A stretch of DNA of 64,000 bases from Pseudomonas hefeiensis (GCF_030687835.1 NZ_CP117449.1:558001-622000), one strand, 5' to 3'; positions 31,386 through 41,020 are shown, numbered from the stretch's first letter. The notes: generated by a model from the letters alone, not told the origin. Numbers and translations: made by a program.

Positions 31386-32804
31386 TTATACCACTCGTCC
31401 GCGCAAGGGGATATCAACCGTCTGCAGTGAAGTGCCGTCACGGTCGTGAAAAGTGACCTGAACGCTCTGGTCCGCGACATGCAGCCGGGCGAAGTTGTCC
31501 TGGCTGATCACTTTGCTGGTCAGTTCGTACTGGTATTCACCGCCCCCGGCACGGGCCATGGCTCTGTCGAAAATAAAATCGGATGGTTTTGCAAAGGGCA
31601 GCAGTTTGCTGTTGTAAAACGGCGAGGCAATGATGGTATGGACTTCGAAATCGAGGTCTTGGCTGTGACCCAGGCGGCTGGTCATGGAGCCGTGAATGTC
31701 GCCCGACACGAAAATCACGTTCTTGATCCCATGGCCCCGGATGGTCTCCAGAAGGCGCAGACGTTGGGCCGGGAAGGCCTGCCAGGCATCACCGTCATTG
31801 TGTTTGCTATCGGGGAAGAACAGGACGCTGGTCACGACGAATTTGACTCGGGCGGGGCTGTTGATAAGCCAGCCAAGCAGTGACTGCTCCTGTTCCTCGT
31901 CGAGGATGCGTCGGTCGTGCGCTGACAGGTTGCGTCGGGTCCGGCTGTCAGTGACGAACCATTCGATATCGCCGTGAGTGAAGGTGTACCAGAACTGTTT
32001 CAACGGTTTCTTTAATGTGCCATCGCTTAAAAGTTCATGGGCTGGACTATGGCTGGCTTGATAAAGTCCATAAGCGCTCATGGCATTGGCATATAAAATT
32101 TCATCTTTGGCGCTTTGGTTAGCTGGCCAGTTATCTTCAATTTCATGGTCGTCGAGGATCATGTAAGTCGGCACGCCGGACATGAGTTTTTTAATGTGGG
32201 GCTGGGAAAAAACGGTGCGGTACTTGAACAGAATGTCCTGATAGGTCCGGTCCGGGGCGAGAATATTCAAATCGTCGAGGTAAACCTGGTCCCCGGTCAT
32301 CAAAATGCCGCTGATCGGCGGGTCGGCCTGGTCCACGACACGGTTGATGCCGGCAAATGTCCGATCCCCGAGTTCGGGGGTCGATGGGGTGCCGGCAGTG
32401 ACCCGCAGGTAGCGACAAGAACCGACGATATAGGCGCGTGTTGCGCCGATTTTGCTGGAAGGGGTGCGGAACTGGTAAATATTTGCGGGCCATTGCAGCG
32501 GCCGCTCCTGGATGGTTTCCACGGTGTGGGTCGGGCTCAGAGGGGTGAGCCAGCCGGCCTGATATTCATAAACAGTGTCGGCTTGAAGACCTTTTAATAC
32601 GATGACATCGGACATGTCGCGGTAACTGTTCAACAGTACAAAGTGTCCTTTAGACCATGTGGTATCGCCTTGACGCCGGTGACGAATGCCGGCAAATGTC
32701 AGGTTGCCGTTGCCCTTGTCTCCTCGCAGGAATATGCGCGCGTGATCAGTTGTTGTGTGACCAACGATGGGGCCAACAGTGGGTTTAAACATATTCGAAT
32801 CCAT
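31386..32804 (-). CDS. PhoD-like alkaline phosphatase/phosphodiesterase
   Basis: The 472-residue protein has a PhoD-type metallophosphatase core: GILMTGDQVYLDD near residue 168, YMILDDHEIEDNW near residue 215, FVVTSVLFF and VIFVSGDIHGSM near residue 375. These are the usual metal-binding Asp, Asn and His motifs. It lacks the Tat signal peptide of classical PhoD, so it may be cytosolic or differently exported. Two ATGs at 32804 and 32792 are equally possible, as neither has a good ribosome site. The gene is locally AT-richer than its neighbours and separates dipA from aceF, which are adjacent in P. aeruginosa, suggesting insertion by transfer. Substrate unknown. Confidence 0.8.
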   Translation of the reverse strand: MDSNMFKPTVGPIVGHTTTDHARIFLRGDKGNGNLTFAGIRHRRQGDTTWSKGHFVLLNSYRDMSDVIVLKGLQADTVYEYQAGWLTPLSPTHTVETIQERPLQWPANIYQFRTPSSKIGATRAYIVGSCRYLRVTAGTPSTPELGDRTFAGINRVVDQADPPISGILMTGDQVYLDDLNILAPDRTYQDILFKYRTVFSQPHIKKLMSGVPTYMILDDHEIEDNWPANQSAKDEILYANAMSAYGLYQASHSPAHELLSDGTLKKPLKQFWYTFTHGDIEWFVTDSRTRRNLSAHDRRILDEEQEQSLLGWLINSPARVKFVVTSVLFFPDSKHNDGDAWQAFPAQRLRLLETIRGHGIKNVIFVSGDIHGSMTSRLGHSQDLDFEVHTIIASPFYNSKLLPFAKPSDFIFDRAMARAGGGEYQYELTSKVISQDNFARLHVADQSVQVTFHDRDGTSLQTVDIPLRGRVV

Positions 32805-32911
32805 TCGAAGTTCGGTATTTTTAAAGTTTGGGTGTGTGCGGTTAGTGAACTAAGAATGCTAAGGCGTGGCGGGGAATAAATATTGAGAGGGGAGGGGGCG
32901 TAAGTTGTGGG

Positions 32912-32939
32912 TAATGACTAACAGGGGGTGTAGTCATTA
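32912..32939. promoter_or_regulatory. Inverted repeat TAATGACTA-N10-TAGTCATTA
   Basis: A perfect 9-base dyad lies 108 bases upstream of the PhoD-like gene and downstream of aceF. It could be an operator or a weak terminator; no T-tract follows. It does not resemble the direct-repeat Pho box. Confidence 0.4.
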
Positions 32940-33001
32940 ATCCCGGCCGGGGTAGGAAATTGGTCGAGACGTTTCCTGTGCGCGGGCGTTTTTACCCAGG
33001 C

Positions 33002-33028
33002 AAAAAAAGCCCCGCCAAACGGGCGGGG
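33002..33028 (-). terminator. Rho-independent terminator of the aceEF operon
   Basis: On the minus strand CCCCGCC pairs with GGCGGGG over a 5-base loop and is followed by CTTTTTTT. It lies 70 bases after the aceF stop codon. Confidence 0.9.
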
Positions 33029-33097
33029 TTGAGGTACGAGCGTGGCGCTCGGAAAACAGCGGTCCGAAGGGCCCTCCGTGGCGAGGGCCGCCCGGTG

Positions 33098-34741
33098 TTA
33101 CAGCAAGATGGTACGGATGTCGCCCAGCAGGTCGCTCAGACGCTTGGTGAAGCGTGCAGCGGCGGCGCCGTTGATCACACGGTGATCGTAGGACAGCGAC
33201 AGCGGCAGCATCAGCTTCGGCTGGAAGGCCTTACCGTCCCAGACAGGCTGGATGGTGGCCTTGGAGACACCCAAGATCGCCACTTCCGGCGCGTTGACGA
33301 TCGGCGTGAAGCCGGTGCCGCCAATGTGGCCGAGGCTGGAAATGGTGAAGCAGGCACCCTGCATGTCGTCGGCGGTGAGCTTCTTGTTCCGGGCCTTTTC
33401 GGCCAGGGCAGCGGCTTCGCCAGCCAGTTGCAGCAGGCTCTTCTGGTCGACGTTGCGGATGACCGGTACCAGCAGGCCTTCCGGGGTGTCGACGGCAAAA
33501 CCGATATGCACGTATTTCTTGCGAATAACAGCCTTGCCGCTTGGGGCCAGGGAACTGTTGAAGTCCGGCAGCTCCTTGAGCAGGTGCGCACAGGCCTTGA
33601 GCAGCAGTGGCAGAACGGTCAGCTTGACGCCAGCCTTCTCCGCTACAGCTTTTTGCGCGACGCGGAAAGCTTCCAGCTCGGTGATGTCGGCCTGGTCGAA
33701 CTGAGTGACGTGCGGAATGTTCAGCCAGCTGCGATGCAGGCTCGACGCGCCGATTTGCATCAGGCGAGTCATTGCCACTTCTTCGGTTTCGCCGAAGCGG
33801 CTGAAATCCACCGCCGGGATCGGCGGGATGCCCGCACCACCGGTGGCGCCTTCGGCCGGAGCGTTCTTGGCCTTCTGCATCATGGCCTTGACGTAAGCCT
33901 GCACGTCTTCCTTCAGCACACGACCGTGTGGGCCGCTTGGGCCGACGGCGGACAGCTCGACACCAAATTCACGGGCCAGCTGACGCACCGCAGGGCCCGC
34001 GTGGACCTTGGCACCGCTAGGTGCGGGTGCGGCGGCAGGAGCAGGAGCAGGAGCCGCCTCGGCCTTGGCGGCAGGCGCGGCAGCCGGAGCAGGAGCAGCT
34101 TCGGCCTTGGCGGCAGGCGCAGCAGCCTGGGCTGGGGCAGCAGGTGCCGCAGCACCGGCCACTTTCAGCTTCAGGATCAGGTCACCGGTGCCAACTTCGT
34201 CTTCCAGCTTGATCTCGACGCTTTCCACCACGCCGGCAGCCGGCGAGGGGATTTCCATGCTGGCCTTGTCGGATTCCAGGGTGATCAGCGACTGGTCGGC
34301 TTCGACGGTGTCGCCGGCCTTGACCAGCACTTCGATGATCTTGGCCTTGCCCGAGGAGCCGATGTCCGGAACATGAATGTCCTGGACCGTGGCAGCGGCA
34401 GGCGCGGCAGCAGGGGCAGGAGCCGCCTCGGCAACCGGTGCAGCGGCAGGCTTTTCAGCCGCCGCCGGGGCCGCAGCGGGCGCCGCTGCTTCAGGCGCCG
34501 CAGCGGCGCCCTCGACTTCCAGCTCCAGCAGTTCGTCGCCTTCTTTCAGGCGATCACCCAGCTTCACTTTCAGGCTTTTAACGATACCGGCCTTCGGCGC
34601 AGGCACTTCCATGCTGGCCTTGTCCGATTCAAGCGTCAGGATGCTCTGCTCGGCTTCGATGCGGTCGCCGACCTTCACAAACAGTTCAATTACTTCACCT
34701 TCACCGCTGCCGATGTCAGGTACGCGAATGAGTTCGCTCAC
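33098..34741 (-). CDS. aceF: Pyruvate dehydrogenase E2, dihydrolipoyllysine acetyltransferase
   Basis: The 547-residue E2 subunit has two lipoyl domains, with lipoylated Lys at 41 (ESDKASMEVPAP) and 159 (ESDKASMEIPSP). They are joined by Ala/Pro-rich flexible linkers. The E3/E1-binding domain is at about 247-285 (GPAVRQLAREFGVELSAVG), and the catalytic domain ends with SYDHRVINGAAAARF near residue 520, where His is catalytic. It transfers the acetyl group to CoA in the cytosolic complex. The start is GTG at 34741, with AGGAG 8 bases upstream. It follows aceE by 11 bases in one operon. Length equals that of P. aeruginosa AceF. Confidence 0.97.
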   Translation of the reverse strand: MSELIRVPDIGSGEGEVIELFVKVGDRIEAEQSILTLESDKASMEVPAPKAGIVKSLKVKLGDRLKEGDELLELEVEGAAAAPEAAAPAAAPAAAEKPAAAPVAEAAPAPAAAPAAATVQDIHVPDIGSSGKAKIIEVLVKAGDTVEADQSLITLESDKASMEIPSPAAGVVESVEIKLEDEVGTGDLILKLKVAGAAAPAAPAQAAAPAAKAEAAPAPAAAPAAKAEAAPAPAPAAAPAPSGAKVHAGPAVRQLAREFGVELSAVGPSGPHGRVLKEDVQAYVKAMMQKAKNAPAEGATGGAGIPPIPAVDFSRFGETEEVAMTRLMQIGASSLHRSWLNIPHVTQFDQADITELEAFRVAQKAVAEKAGVKLTVLPLLLKACAHLLKELPDFNSSLAPSGKAVIRKKYVHIGFAVDTPEGLLVPVIRNVDQKSLLQLAGEAAALAEKARNKKLTADDMQGACFTISSLGHIGGTGFTPIVNAPEVAILGVSKATIQPVWDGKAFQPKLMLPLSLSYDHRVINGAAAARFTKRLSDLLGDIRTILL

Positions 34742-34752
34742 GGAAATTCTCC

Positions 34753-37398
34753 TCAGCAGTCCAGTGGGTTGCGTTTTTCCGGATCGATGCCGAACTTGAC
34801 GATGGCCTCGGCCACCACCTTGGGTTCGATATCGCCACGGTCAGCCAGGGCTTCCAGGGCTGCCAACACAACGAACTTACGGTCAACTTCGAAGAAGTGA
34901 CGCAGCTTCTTGCGGCTGTCGCTACGACCGAAGCCGTCGGTGCCCAGCACCTTGAATTCCTTGGAAGGAACCCACTGACGGATCTGCTCGGCGAACAGCT
35001 TCATGTAGTCGGTGGAGGCGATGACCGGACCTTTGCGACCGTTCAGGCATTCTTCGACATAGCTCAGTTTCGGCTTCTGGCCTGGGTGCAGACGGTTGCT
35101 GCGCTCTACGGCCAGGCCGTCGCGACGCAGTTCGTTGAAACTGGTGACGCTCCAGACGTCGGCGCCGACGTTGAACTCTTCACGCAGGATCTTCGCCGCT
35201 TCACGGACTTCGCGCAGGATGGTGCCGGAGCCCATCAGCTGGACGTGGTGCGCCGCTTCGCGAGTGTCTTCCTCGAGCAGGTACATGCCCTTGATGATGC
35301 CTTCCTCCACACCGGCCGGCATGGCTGGCTGCTGGTAGGACTCGTTCATCACGGTGATGTAGTAGAAAACGTCCTGCTGCTCTTCGGTCATCTTCTTCAT
35401 GCCGTCCTGGATGATCACCGCCAGCTCGTAGCCGTAGGTTGGATCAAAGGTGCGGCAGTTCGGGATGGTGGCAGCCAGGATGTGGCTGTGGCCGTCTTCG
35501 TGTTGCAGGCCTTCGCCGTTGAGCGTGGTTCTGCCTGCGGTACCGCCGATCAGGAAACCACGGGTCCGGCTGTCGCCAGCGGCCCAGGCCAGGTCGCCGA
35601 TACGCTGGAAACCGAACATCGAGTAGAAGATGTAGAACGGCAGCATCGGCTGGTTGTGGCTGGAGTACGAAGTACCGGCGGCGATGAACGAGCTCATGGC
35701 GCCCGCTTCGTTGATGCCTTCTTCGAGAATCTGGCCCTTCTTGTCTTCCTTGTAGAACATCACCTGGTCTTTATCGACTGGCTCGTAGAGCTGGCCGACG
35801 GAGGAGTAGATGCCTAACTGACGGAACATGCCTTCCATGCCGAAGGTGCGGGCTTCGTCCGGGATGATCGGAACGATGCGCGGGCCGATTTCCTTGTCCT
35901 TGACCAGTTGCGCGAGGATCCGCACGAACGCCATGGTGGTGGAAATTTCACGGTCGCCCGAGCCGTCAAGGATGGCCTTGAGGGTATCGAGTGATGGGGT
36001 CGGCACGCTGAAACTCTGCGCGCGGCGCTGGGGTACGAAACCACCCAGTGCGGTGCGACGCTCGCTCAGGTAGCGGGCTTCGGCGCTATTGGGCTCCGGC
36101 TTGAAGAACGGCAGGTTTTCCAGTTCCTCGTCCTTGACCGGGATGTCGAAGCGGTCGCGGAACAACTTCAGGCTGTCGACGTCGACTTTCTTGGTGTTGT
36201 GCGCAGTGTTTTTCGCTTCGCCAGCACCGGTGCCATAACCCTTGATGGTCTTGGCCAGGATGACGGTCGGTTGTTCCTTGTGGTTGACCGCTTCGTGGTA
36301 CGCCGCGTAGACCTTGTACGGGTCGTGGCCGCCACGGTTGAGCTTCCAGATCTCGTCGTCGGACAGATCGGCAACCATTGCCTTGAGTTCAGGCGTGTTG
36401 AAGAAGTGCTCACGGACGAACGCGCCGTCCTTGGCCTTGTAGTTCTGGTATTCGCCGTCGATGACTTCGTCCATGCGGCGTTGCAGGATGCCGTCGACGT
36501 CCTTGGCCAGCAGTGGATCCCAGAAACGGCCCCAGATGACTTTGGTCACGTTCCACTGGGCGCCGCGGAACACGCCTTCGAGTTCCTGGATGATCTTGCC
36601 GTTGCCGCGAACCGGGCCGTCGAGGCGCTGCAGGTTGCAGTTGATGACGAAGATCAGGTTGTCCAGCTTCTCGCGGCCAGCCAGGGAGATCGCGCCCAGG
36701 GATTCCGGCTCGTCGCACTCGCCGTCGCCCAGGAAACACCAGACTTTCTGCTTGCCTTCGGGAATGAAACCACGGGCTTCCAGGTACTTCATGAAACGCG
36801 CCTGGTAGATGGCCTGGATCGGGCCCAGCCCCATGGATACTGTCGGGAACTGCCAGAAATCAGGCATCAGCCAAGGGTGCGGATAGGACGACAGGCCCTG
36901 ACCGTCCACTTCCTGACGGAAGTTGTTCATCTGGTCTTCGCTGATGCGGCCTTCCATGAATGCACGGGCGTAAACGCCTGGCGAGGTGTGGCCCTGGAAG
37001 TAGATCAGGTCGCCGCCATGTTCGTCGGTCGGGGCCTGGAAGAAATAGTTGAAGCCGATGTCGTACAAGGTTGCGCTGGAGGCGAAGCTGGAGATGTGAC
37101 CGCCCAGGTCAGAATCTTTCAGGTTCGTACGCATCACCATGGCCATCGCGTTCCAGCGTACCAGCGAGCGAATGCGGCGTTCCATGAACAGGTCGCCGGG
37201 CATGCGTGCTTCGTGGGTAACGGGGATTGTGTTGCGGTATGGCGTGGTGATGGCGTAAGGCAATTGCGAACCGCTGCGGGTTGCGAGTTCGCCCATACGG
37301 GTCATCAGATAGTGAGCACGGTCTTCGCCTTCTTTGTCGAGAACCGATTCCAGGGCGTCCAGCCATTCCTGGGTTTCGACGGGATCGAGGTCTTGCAT
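34753..37398 (-). CDS. aceE: Pyruvate dehydrogenase E1 component (homodimeric type)
   Basis: The 881-residue ThDP-dependent E1 decarboxylates pyruvate and acetylates the lipoyl arm of AceF. The ThDP motif region is VWCFLGDGECDEPESLGAIS near residue 220, ending in the NCNLQRLDGPVRGNG segment. Other family marks are HEARMPGDLFMERRIRSLVR near the N-terminus and the loop KTIKGYGTGAGEAKNTAHN near residue 387. The ATG at 37398 has GGAG upstream. It is divergent from glnE over a 382-base gap that holds twin palindromes, probable operators. Confidence 0.97.
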   Translation of the reverse strand: MQDLDPVETQEWLDALESVLDKEGEDRAHYLMTRMGELATRSGSQLPYAITTPYRNTIPVTHEARMPGDLFMERRIRSLVRWNAMAMVMRTNLKDSDLGGHISSFASSATLYDIGFNYFFQAPTDEHGGDLIYFQGHTSPGVYARAFMEGRISEDQMNNFRQEVDGQGLSSYPHPWLMPDFWQFPTVSMGLGPIQAIYQARFMKYLEARGFIPEGKQKVWCFLGDGECDEPESLGAISLAGREKLDNLIFVINCNLQRLDGPVRGNGKIIQELEGVFRGAQWNVTKVIWGRFWDPLLAKDVDGILQRRMDEVIDGEYQNYKAKDGAFVREHFFNTPELKAMVADLSDDEIWKLNRGGHDPYKVYAAYHEAVNHKEQPTVILAKTIKGYGTGAGEAKNTAHNTKKVDVDSLKLFRDRFDIPVKDEELENLPFFKPEPNSAEARYLSERRTALGGFVPQRRAQSFSVPTPSLDTLKAILDGSGDREISTTMAFVRILAQLVKDKEIGPRIVPIIPDEARTFGMEGMFRQLGIYSSVGQLYEPVDKDQVMFYKEDKKGQILEEGINEAGAMSSFIAAGTSYSSHNQPMLPFYIFYSMFGFQRIGDLAWAAGDSRTRGFLIGGTAGRTTLNGEGLQHEDGHSHILAATIPNCRTFDPTYGYELAVIIQDGMKKMTEEQQDVFYYITVMNESYQQPAMPAGVEEGIIKGMYLLEEDTREAAHHVQLMGSGTILREVREAAKILREEFNVGADVWSVTSFNELRRDGLAVERSNRLHPGQKPKLSYVEECLNGRKGPVIASTDYMKLFAEQIRQWVPSKEFKVLGTDGFGRSDSRKKLRHFFEVDRKFVVLAALEALADRGDIEPKVVAEAIVKFGIDPEKRNPLDC

Positions 37399-37508
37399 GG
37401 CTTGCTCCAGGGCGGAAAGGCTACCAGAATCGGTTGCCTGAGTTTGCGACTGGCCTTGTGGGCAGACGGTATAAATTCTTGGATTGCCGAAGGTTGTTTC
37501 GGCGGCGT

Positions 37509-37573
37509 GTAGTTTTACTACAAATCGTCGGCCGTTTCAGCCTTTCGAATGTATAGACGAGTAGTAAAACTAC
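37509..37573. promoter_or_regulatory. Two GTAGT-N3-ACTAC palindromes upstream of aceE
   Basis: GTAGTTTTACTAC at 37509-37521 and GTAGTAAAACTAC at 37561-37573 are exact palindromes and, extended to 15 bases, reverse complements of each other. The core TAGT-N3-ACTA fits the TnGT-N3-ACnA pattern bound by FadR/PdhR-type GntR regulators. They lie 110-175 bases upstream of aceE in the 382-base aceE/glnE gap, which otherwise shows no gene. Confidence 0.6.
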
Positions 37574-37780
37574 ACATGAGCGGCTTGTGGCCCCTCGCTT
37601 CGTTGTGAGAATAATCGTTACTGTTGGTCGTTAGCCAACTCGTACAGGTAAAAACTTGATGTCGGCTGCCAATAAAATCAGATTTTCAGCTATTTATCAT
37701 CTTTGTTCGACAGTCGATCAGGTAGTGCCGTCTGAAAAAACACTACATCCAGCCTTTCCCGCGCCGATCAAGGATAGACC

Positions 37781-40720
37781 ATGAGCCTGCCCTCGCTTAC
37801 CGAAGTTCCGGTCATTCTCCAGTCATTGGTCAGTCGTGCCGAGCAGTCGTTCCGTGCGGCGGTCGCTTCCCTGGACGACGACCACGGGTTGTCCGCCTGG
37901 GCGCCCCAGCGCTGGGATGAGTTCCACCGTATCGCCGCCGCCAGTGATTTTGTTATCGAACAGAGTGTTCGTGACCCCTCGATGCTGCTGGAGCTGGTAC
38001 GCAGCGGCGAACTGGACCGCAGTCTGGCTCCCGGCCAAATGTGCGCGCAGATTAGCGCCGCCGTCCAGGCCGCCGAGACCGAAGACGACCTGGGCCGCGT
38101 CCTGCGTCGCCAACGCACACGCCAGCAGATACGGATCATCTGGCGCGACCTGAACCGCCAGGCCGATCTGGTCCAGACCTGTCGTGACCTCTCCGACATG
38201 GCCGATACCTGTATCGACCAAGCCTATCAATGGCTGTACCAGCGTCATTGCCAGCAATTCGGCACGCCCACCGGCCGGCGCAGCGGTGAACCGCAGCACA
38301 TGGTCATCCTGGGCATGGGCAAGCTCGGTGCTGTAGAGCTGAACCTGTCATCGGATATCGACCTGATTTTTGCCTACCCCGAGGGCGGCGAGACCGTTGG
38401 CGCCAAGCGAGCACTGGATAACCAGGAGTTCTTCATTCGCGTGGGGCAGCGCCTGATCAAGGCCCTGGACCCGATGACCGTCGACGGTTTCGTGTTCCGT
38501 GTCGACATGCGCCTGCGCCCCTACGGTTCGGCCGGTGCGCTGGTGCTGAGCTTCAATGCGCTGGAGCAGTATTATCAGGACCAGGGCCGCGACTGGGAGC
38601 GCTACGCGATGATCAAGGCGCGGGTGGTGGCGGGTGACCAAGTGGCCGGTGCGCAACTGCTCGACATGCTGCGCCCGTTCGTTTATCGCCGTTACCTGGA
38701 TTTTTCTGCCATCGAAGCGCTGCGCACCATGAAGCAACTGATCCAGCAGGAAGTGCGGCGCAAGGGTATGGCCGACAACATCAAGCTGGGTTCGGGTGGC
38801 ATCCGCGAGGTGGAGTTCATTGCCCAGGCGTTCCAGTTGATCCATGGCGGTCGTGACTTGAGCTTGCAGCAGCGCCCGCTGTTGAAAGTGCTGGGCACCC
38901 TGGAAGGCCAGGGTTATCTGCCGGCCAAGGTGGTCGATGAGTTGCGCCAGGGTTATGAATTCTTGCGTTACACCGAGCACGCAATCCAGGCCATCGCCGA
39001 CCGCCAGACCCAGATGCTGCCGGACAGCCCGCAGGACCAGGCGCGCATTGCGTTCATGCTGGGTTTTACCGACTGGGCGGCCTTCCATGAGCAATTGATG
39101 TACTGGCGCGGTCGCGTGGCCTGGCACTTCGGCCAGGTCATCGCCGACCCGGATGAAGAACAGGACGGTGAAAGCGAGGTCATGGTGGGCGGCGAATGGT
39201 TGCCGCTGTGGGAAGACAGCCAGGATGAAGGGGCGGCGTGTCGTCAACTGGAGGAGGGCGGCTTCGTCGATGCACCCAAGGCGCTCAAGGCCCTGGCCGC
39301 CCTGCGCGGCAGTGCGCAGTTACGCGCCATGCAGCGTCTGGGGCGTGAGCGTCTGGATGCGTTTATCCCGCGCTTATTGGCCCAGGCGGTGGAGCATGCC
39401 AACCCGGACCTGGTGCTTGAGCGCGTATTGCCGCTGGTGGAAGCCGTGGCGCGCCGTTCGGCCTATCTGGTGCTGCTGACGGAAAATCCCGGTGCGCTGC
39501 GACGTTTGCTGACGCTGTGCGCGGCGAGCCCGTGGATTGCCGAGCAGATCACCCGCTTTCCCCTGTTGCTTGATGAATTGCTCAACGAGGGTCGCCTGTT
39601 CAAGCCGCCCCTGGCGCCGGAACTGGCGGCAGAGTTGCGTGAGCGTCTGACACGCATCCCCGAAGATGACCTCGAACAGCAAATGGAAGCCCTACGGCAT
39701 TTCAAGCTTGCGCACCGTTTGCGGGTGGCGGCCTCGGAAATTGCCGGCAGCCTGCCGTTGATGAAAGTCAGCGATTACCTGACCTGGCTGGCCGAGGCGA
39801 TTCTTGAGCAAGTGCTGGCCCTGGCCTGGCGCCAGACCGTGGCCAAATATGGCGTGCCGCTGCGCACTGACGGCAGCCTGTGCGATCCGGGCTTCATCAT
39901 TGTCGGTTATGGGAAAGTCGGCGGCCTGGAGTTTGGGCATGGTTCCGACCTGGATCTGGTGTTCATCCACGATGGCGATCCGCAGGCGGAAACCGATGGC
40001 CCGAAACCCATCGACGGCGCGCAGTTCTTCACCCGGCTGGGCCAGCGAATCATCCATTTGCTGACGGCCCAGACCAACTCCGGACAGCTCTACGAAGTGG
40101 ATATGCGCTTGCGGCCGTCTGGGGCGTCAGGGTTGCTGGTCAGCTCCCTCGGGGCTTTTGCGCGCTATCAGGAGAACGAGGCCTGGACCTGGGAGCATCA
40201 GGCCTTGGTGCGGGCCCGGGTGCTGGTGGGCAGCCAGGACGTGGGGCAGGCGTTCGAGAAAGTCCGCGCCCAAGTGCTGGGTCGCAAGCGTGATTTGCCG
40301 ACGCTGCGTCAGGAGGTCAGCGAGATGCGCGCCAAGATGCGCGATAACCTTGGCAGCAAGGCCACCGCAGCCGGAACCGCGGCGAACGCCTTCCAAGCCA
40401 CGGCACCCTTCGACCTCAAGCAGGATGCCGGAGGTATCGTCGACATTGAATTTATGGTGCAATACGCGGCCCTGGCGTGGTCCGAGGAGCACCCATCGCT
40501 GCTGCGCTACACCGATAACATCCGCATTCTGGAAGGGTTGCAAGAGGTCGGGCTGATGCCGGTCGAAGACGCTACCCTATTGCGCGAGGCGTACAAAGCC
40601 TATCGCTCCGCCGCCCACCGCCAGGCGCTACAGAAAGACGCCGGGGTGATTGCAGGCGACCAGTTTGTGGATGAGCGCAGGCAGGTGCTGCGAATCTGGC
40701 GAGAATTGGGGCTGAGCTGA
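37781..40720 (+). CDS. glnE: Bifunctional glutamine synthetase adenylyltransferase/deadenylase
   Basis: The 979-residue enzyme adds and removes AMP on glutamine synthetase according to nitrogen status. It has two nucleotidyltransferase domains: GMGKLGAVELNLSSDIDLIF near residue 177 (deadenylation half) and GYGKVGGLEFGHGSDLDLVF near residue 708 (adenylylation half). A helical regulatory domain lies between them. Additional family stretches are KLGSGGIREVEFIAQAFQLI and QDAGGIVDIEFMVQYAALAW. AGGATAG precedes the ATG. In P. aeruginosa it is followed by ilvE and then waaF; here ilvE is not present. Confidence 0.96.
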   Translation: MSLPSLTEVPVILQSLVSRAEQSFRAAVASLDDDHGLSAWAPQRWDEFHRIAAASDFVIEQSVRDPSMLLELVRSGELDRSLAPGQMCAQISAAVQAAETEDDLGRVLRRQRTRQQIRIIWRDLNRQADLVQTCRDLSDMADTCIDQAYQWLYQRHCQQFGTPTGRRSGEPQHMVILGMGKLGAVELNLSSDIDLIFAYPEGGETVGAKRALDNQEFFIRVGQRLIKALDPMTVDGFVFRVDMRLRPYGSAGALVLSFNALEQYYQDQGRDWERYAMIKARVVAGDQVAGAQLLDMLRPFVYRRYLDFSAIEALRTMKQLIQQEVRRKGMADNIKLGSGGIREVEFIAQAFQLIHGGRDLSLQQRPLLKVLGTLEGQGYLPAKVVDELRQGYEFLRYTEHAIQAIADRQTQMLPDSPQDQARIAFMLGFTDWAAFHEQLMYWRGRVAWHFGQVIADPDEEQDGESEVMVGGEWLPLWEDSQDEGAACRQLEEGGFVDAPKALKALAALRGSAQLRAMQRLGRERLDAFIPRLLAQAVEHANPDLVLERVLPLVEAVARRSAYLVLLTENPGALRRLLTLCAASPWIAEQITRFPLLLDELLNEGRLFKPPLAPELAAELRERLTRIPEDDLEQQMEALRHFKLAHRLRVAASEIAGSLPLMKVSDYLTWLAEAILEQVLALAWRQTVAKYGVPLRTDGSLCDPGFIIVGYGKVGGLEFGHGSDLDLVFIHDGDPQAETDGPKPIDGAQFFTRLGQRIIHLLTAQTNSGQLYEVDMRLRPSGASGLLVSSLGAFARYQENEAWTWEHQALVRARVLVGSQDVGQAFEKVRAQVLGRKRDLPTLRQEVSEMRAKMRDNLGSKATAAGTAANAFQATAPFDLKQDAGGIVDIEFMVQYAALAWSEEHPSLLRYTDNIRILEGLQEVGLMPVEDATLLREAYKAYRSAAHRQALQKDAGVIAGDQFVDERRQVLRIWRELGLS

Positions 40721-40729
40721 AGATTTAAA

Positions 40730-40956
40730 TGTGGGAGCGGGCTTGCTCGCGAAGGCGGAGTGTCAGGCGACATTGATGTTGGAGGTGTGGCCCCATCGCG
40801 AGCAGGCTCGCTCCCACAGTGGATTTGCGGTGTTGCACCGTGCTGAAGACATATGCAGACCCCTTGTGGGAGCGAGCCTGCTCGCGATAGCGGAGTATCA
40901 GGCAACATTGATGTTGGATGTGCCGGCCTCATCGCGAGCGGGCTCGCTCCCACAGT
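40730..40956. repeat. Tandemly duplicated REPIN
   Basis: Two complete REP pairs stand in a row (40730-40819 and 40864-40956). Their spacers are almost the same: GGCGGAGTGTCAGGCGACAT versus AGCGGAGTATCAGGCAACAT, both continuing TGATGTTGGA. The unit with its spacer has therefore been duplicated. It fills most of the 342-base gap between glnE and waaF. Confidence 0.88.
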
Positions 40957-41020
40957 AGATTCGCGGTGTGTTGTAGAGTGACGGCAACAGGCAGCGTCCT
41001 AAGCCACAGTGATTGTCGAG

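Noticed and set aside
34008..34140. Short tandem GC-rich repeats resembling a satellite
   Set aside because: They encode the Ala-Pro interdomain linkers of AceF and need no further explanation.
32960..34900. A 646-codon frame with Arg/Ser/Gly-rich repeats opposite aceF
   Set aside because: The apparent repeats are the complement of the Ala/Pro-rich linkers of AceF. There is no independent ribosome site.
40730..40956. CRISPR-like array from repeated 25-base units
   Set aside because: Units alternate in orientation and the spacers are similar rather than unique. This is a duplicated REPIN, and no cas genes are present.
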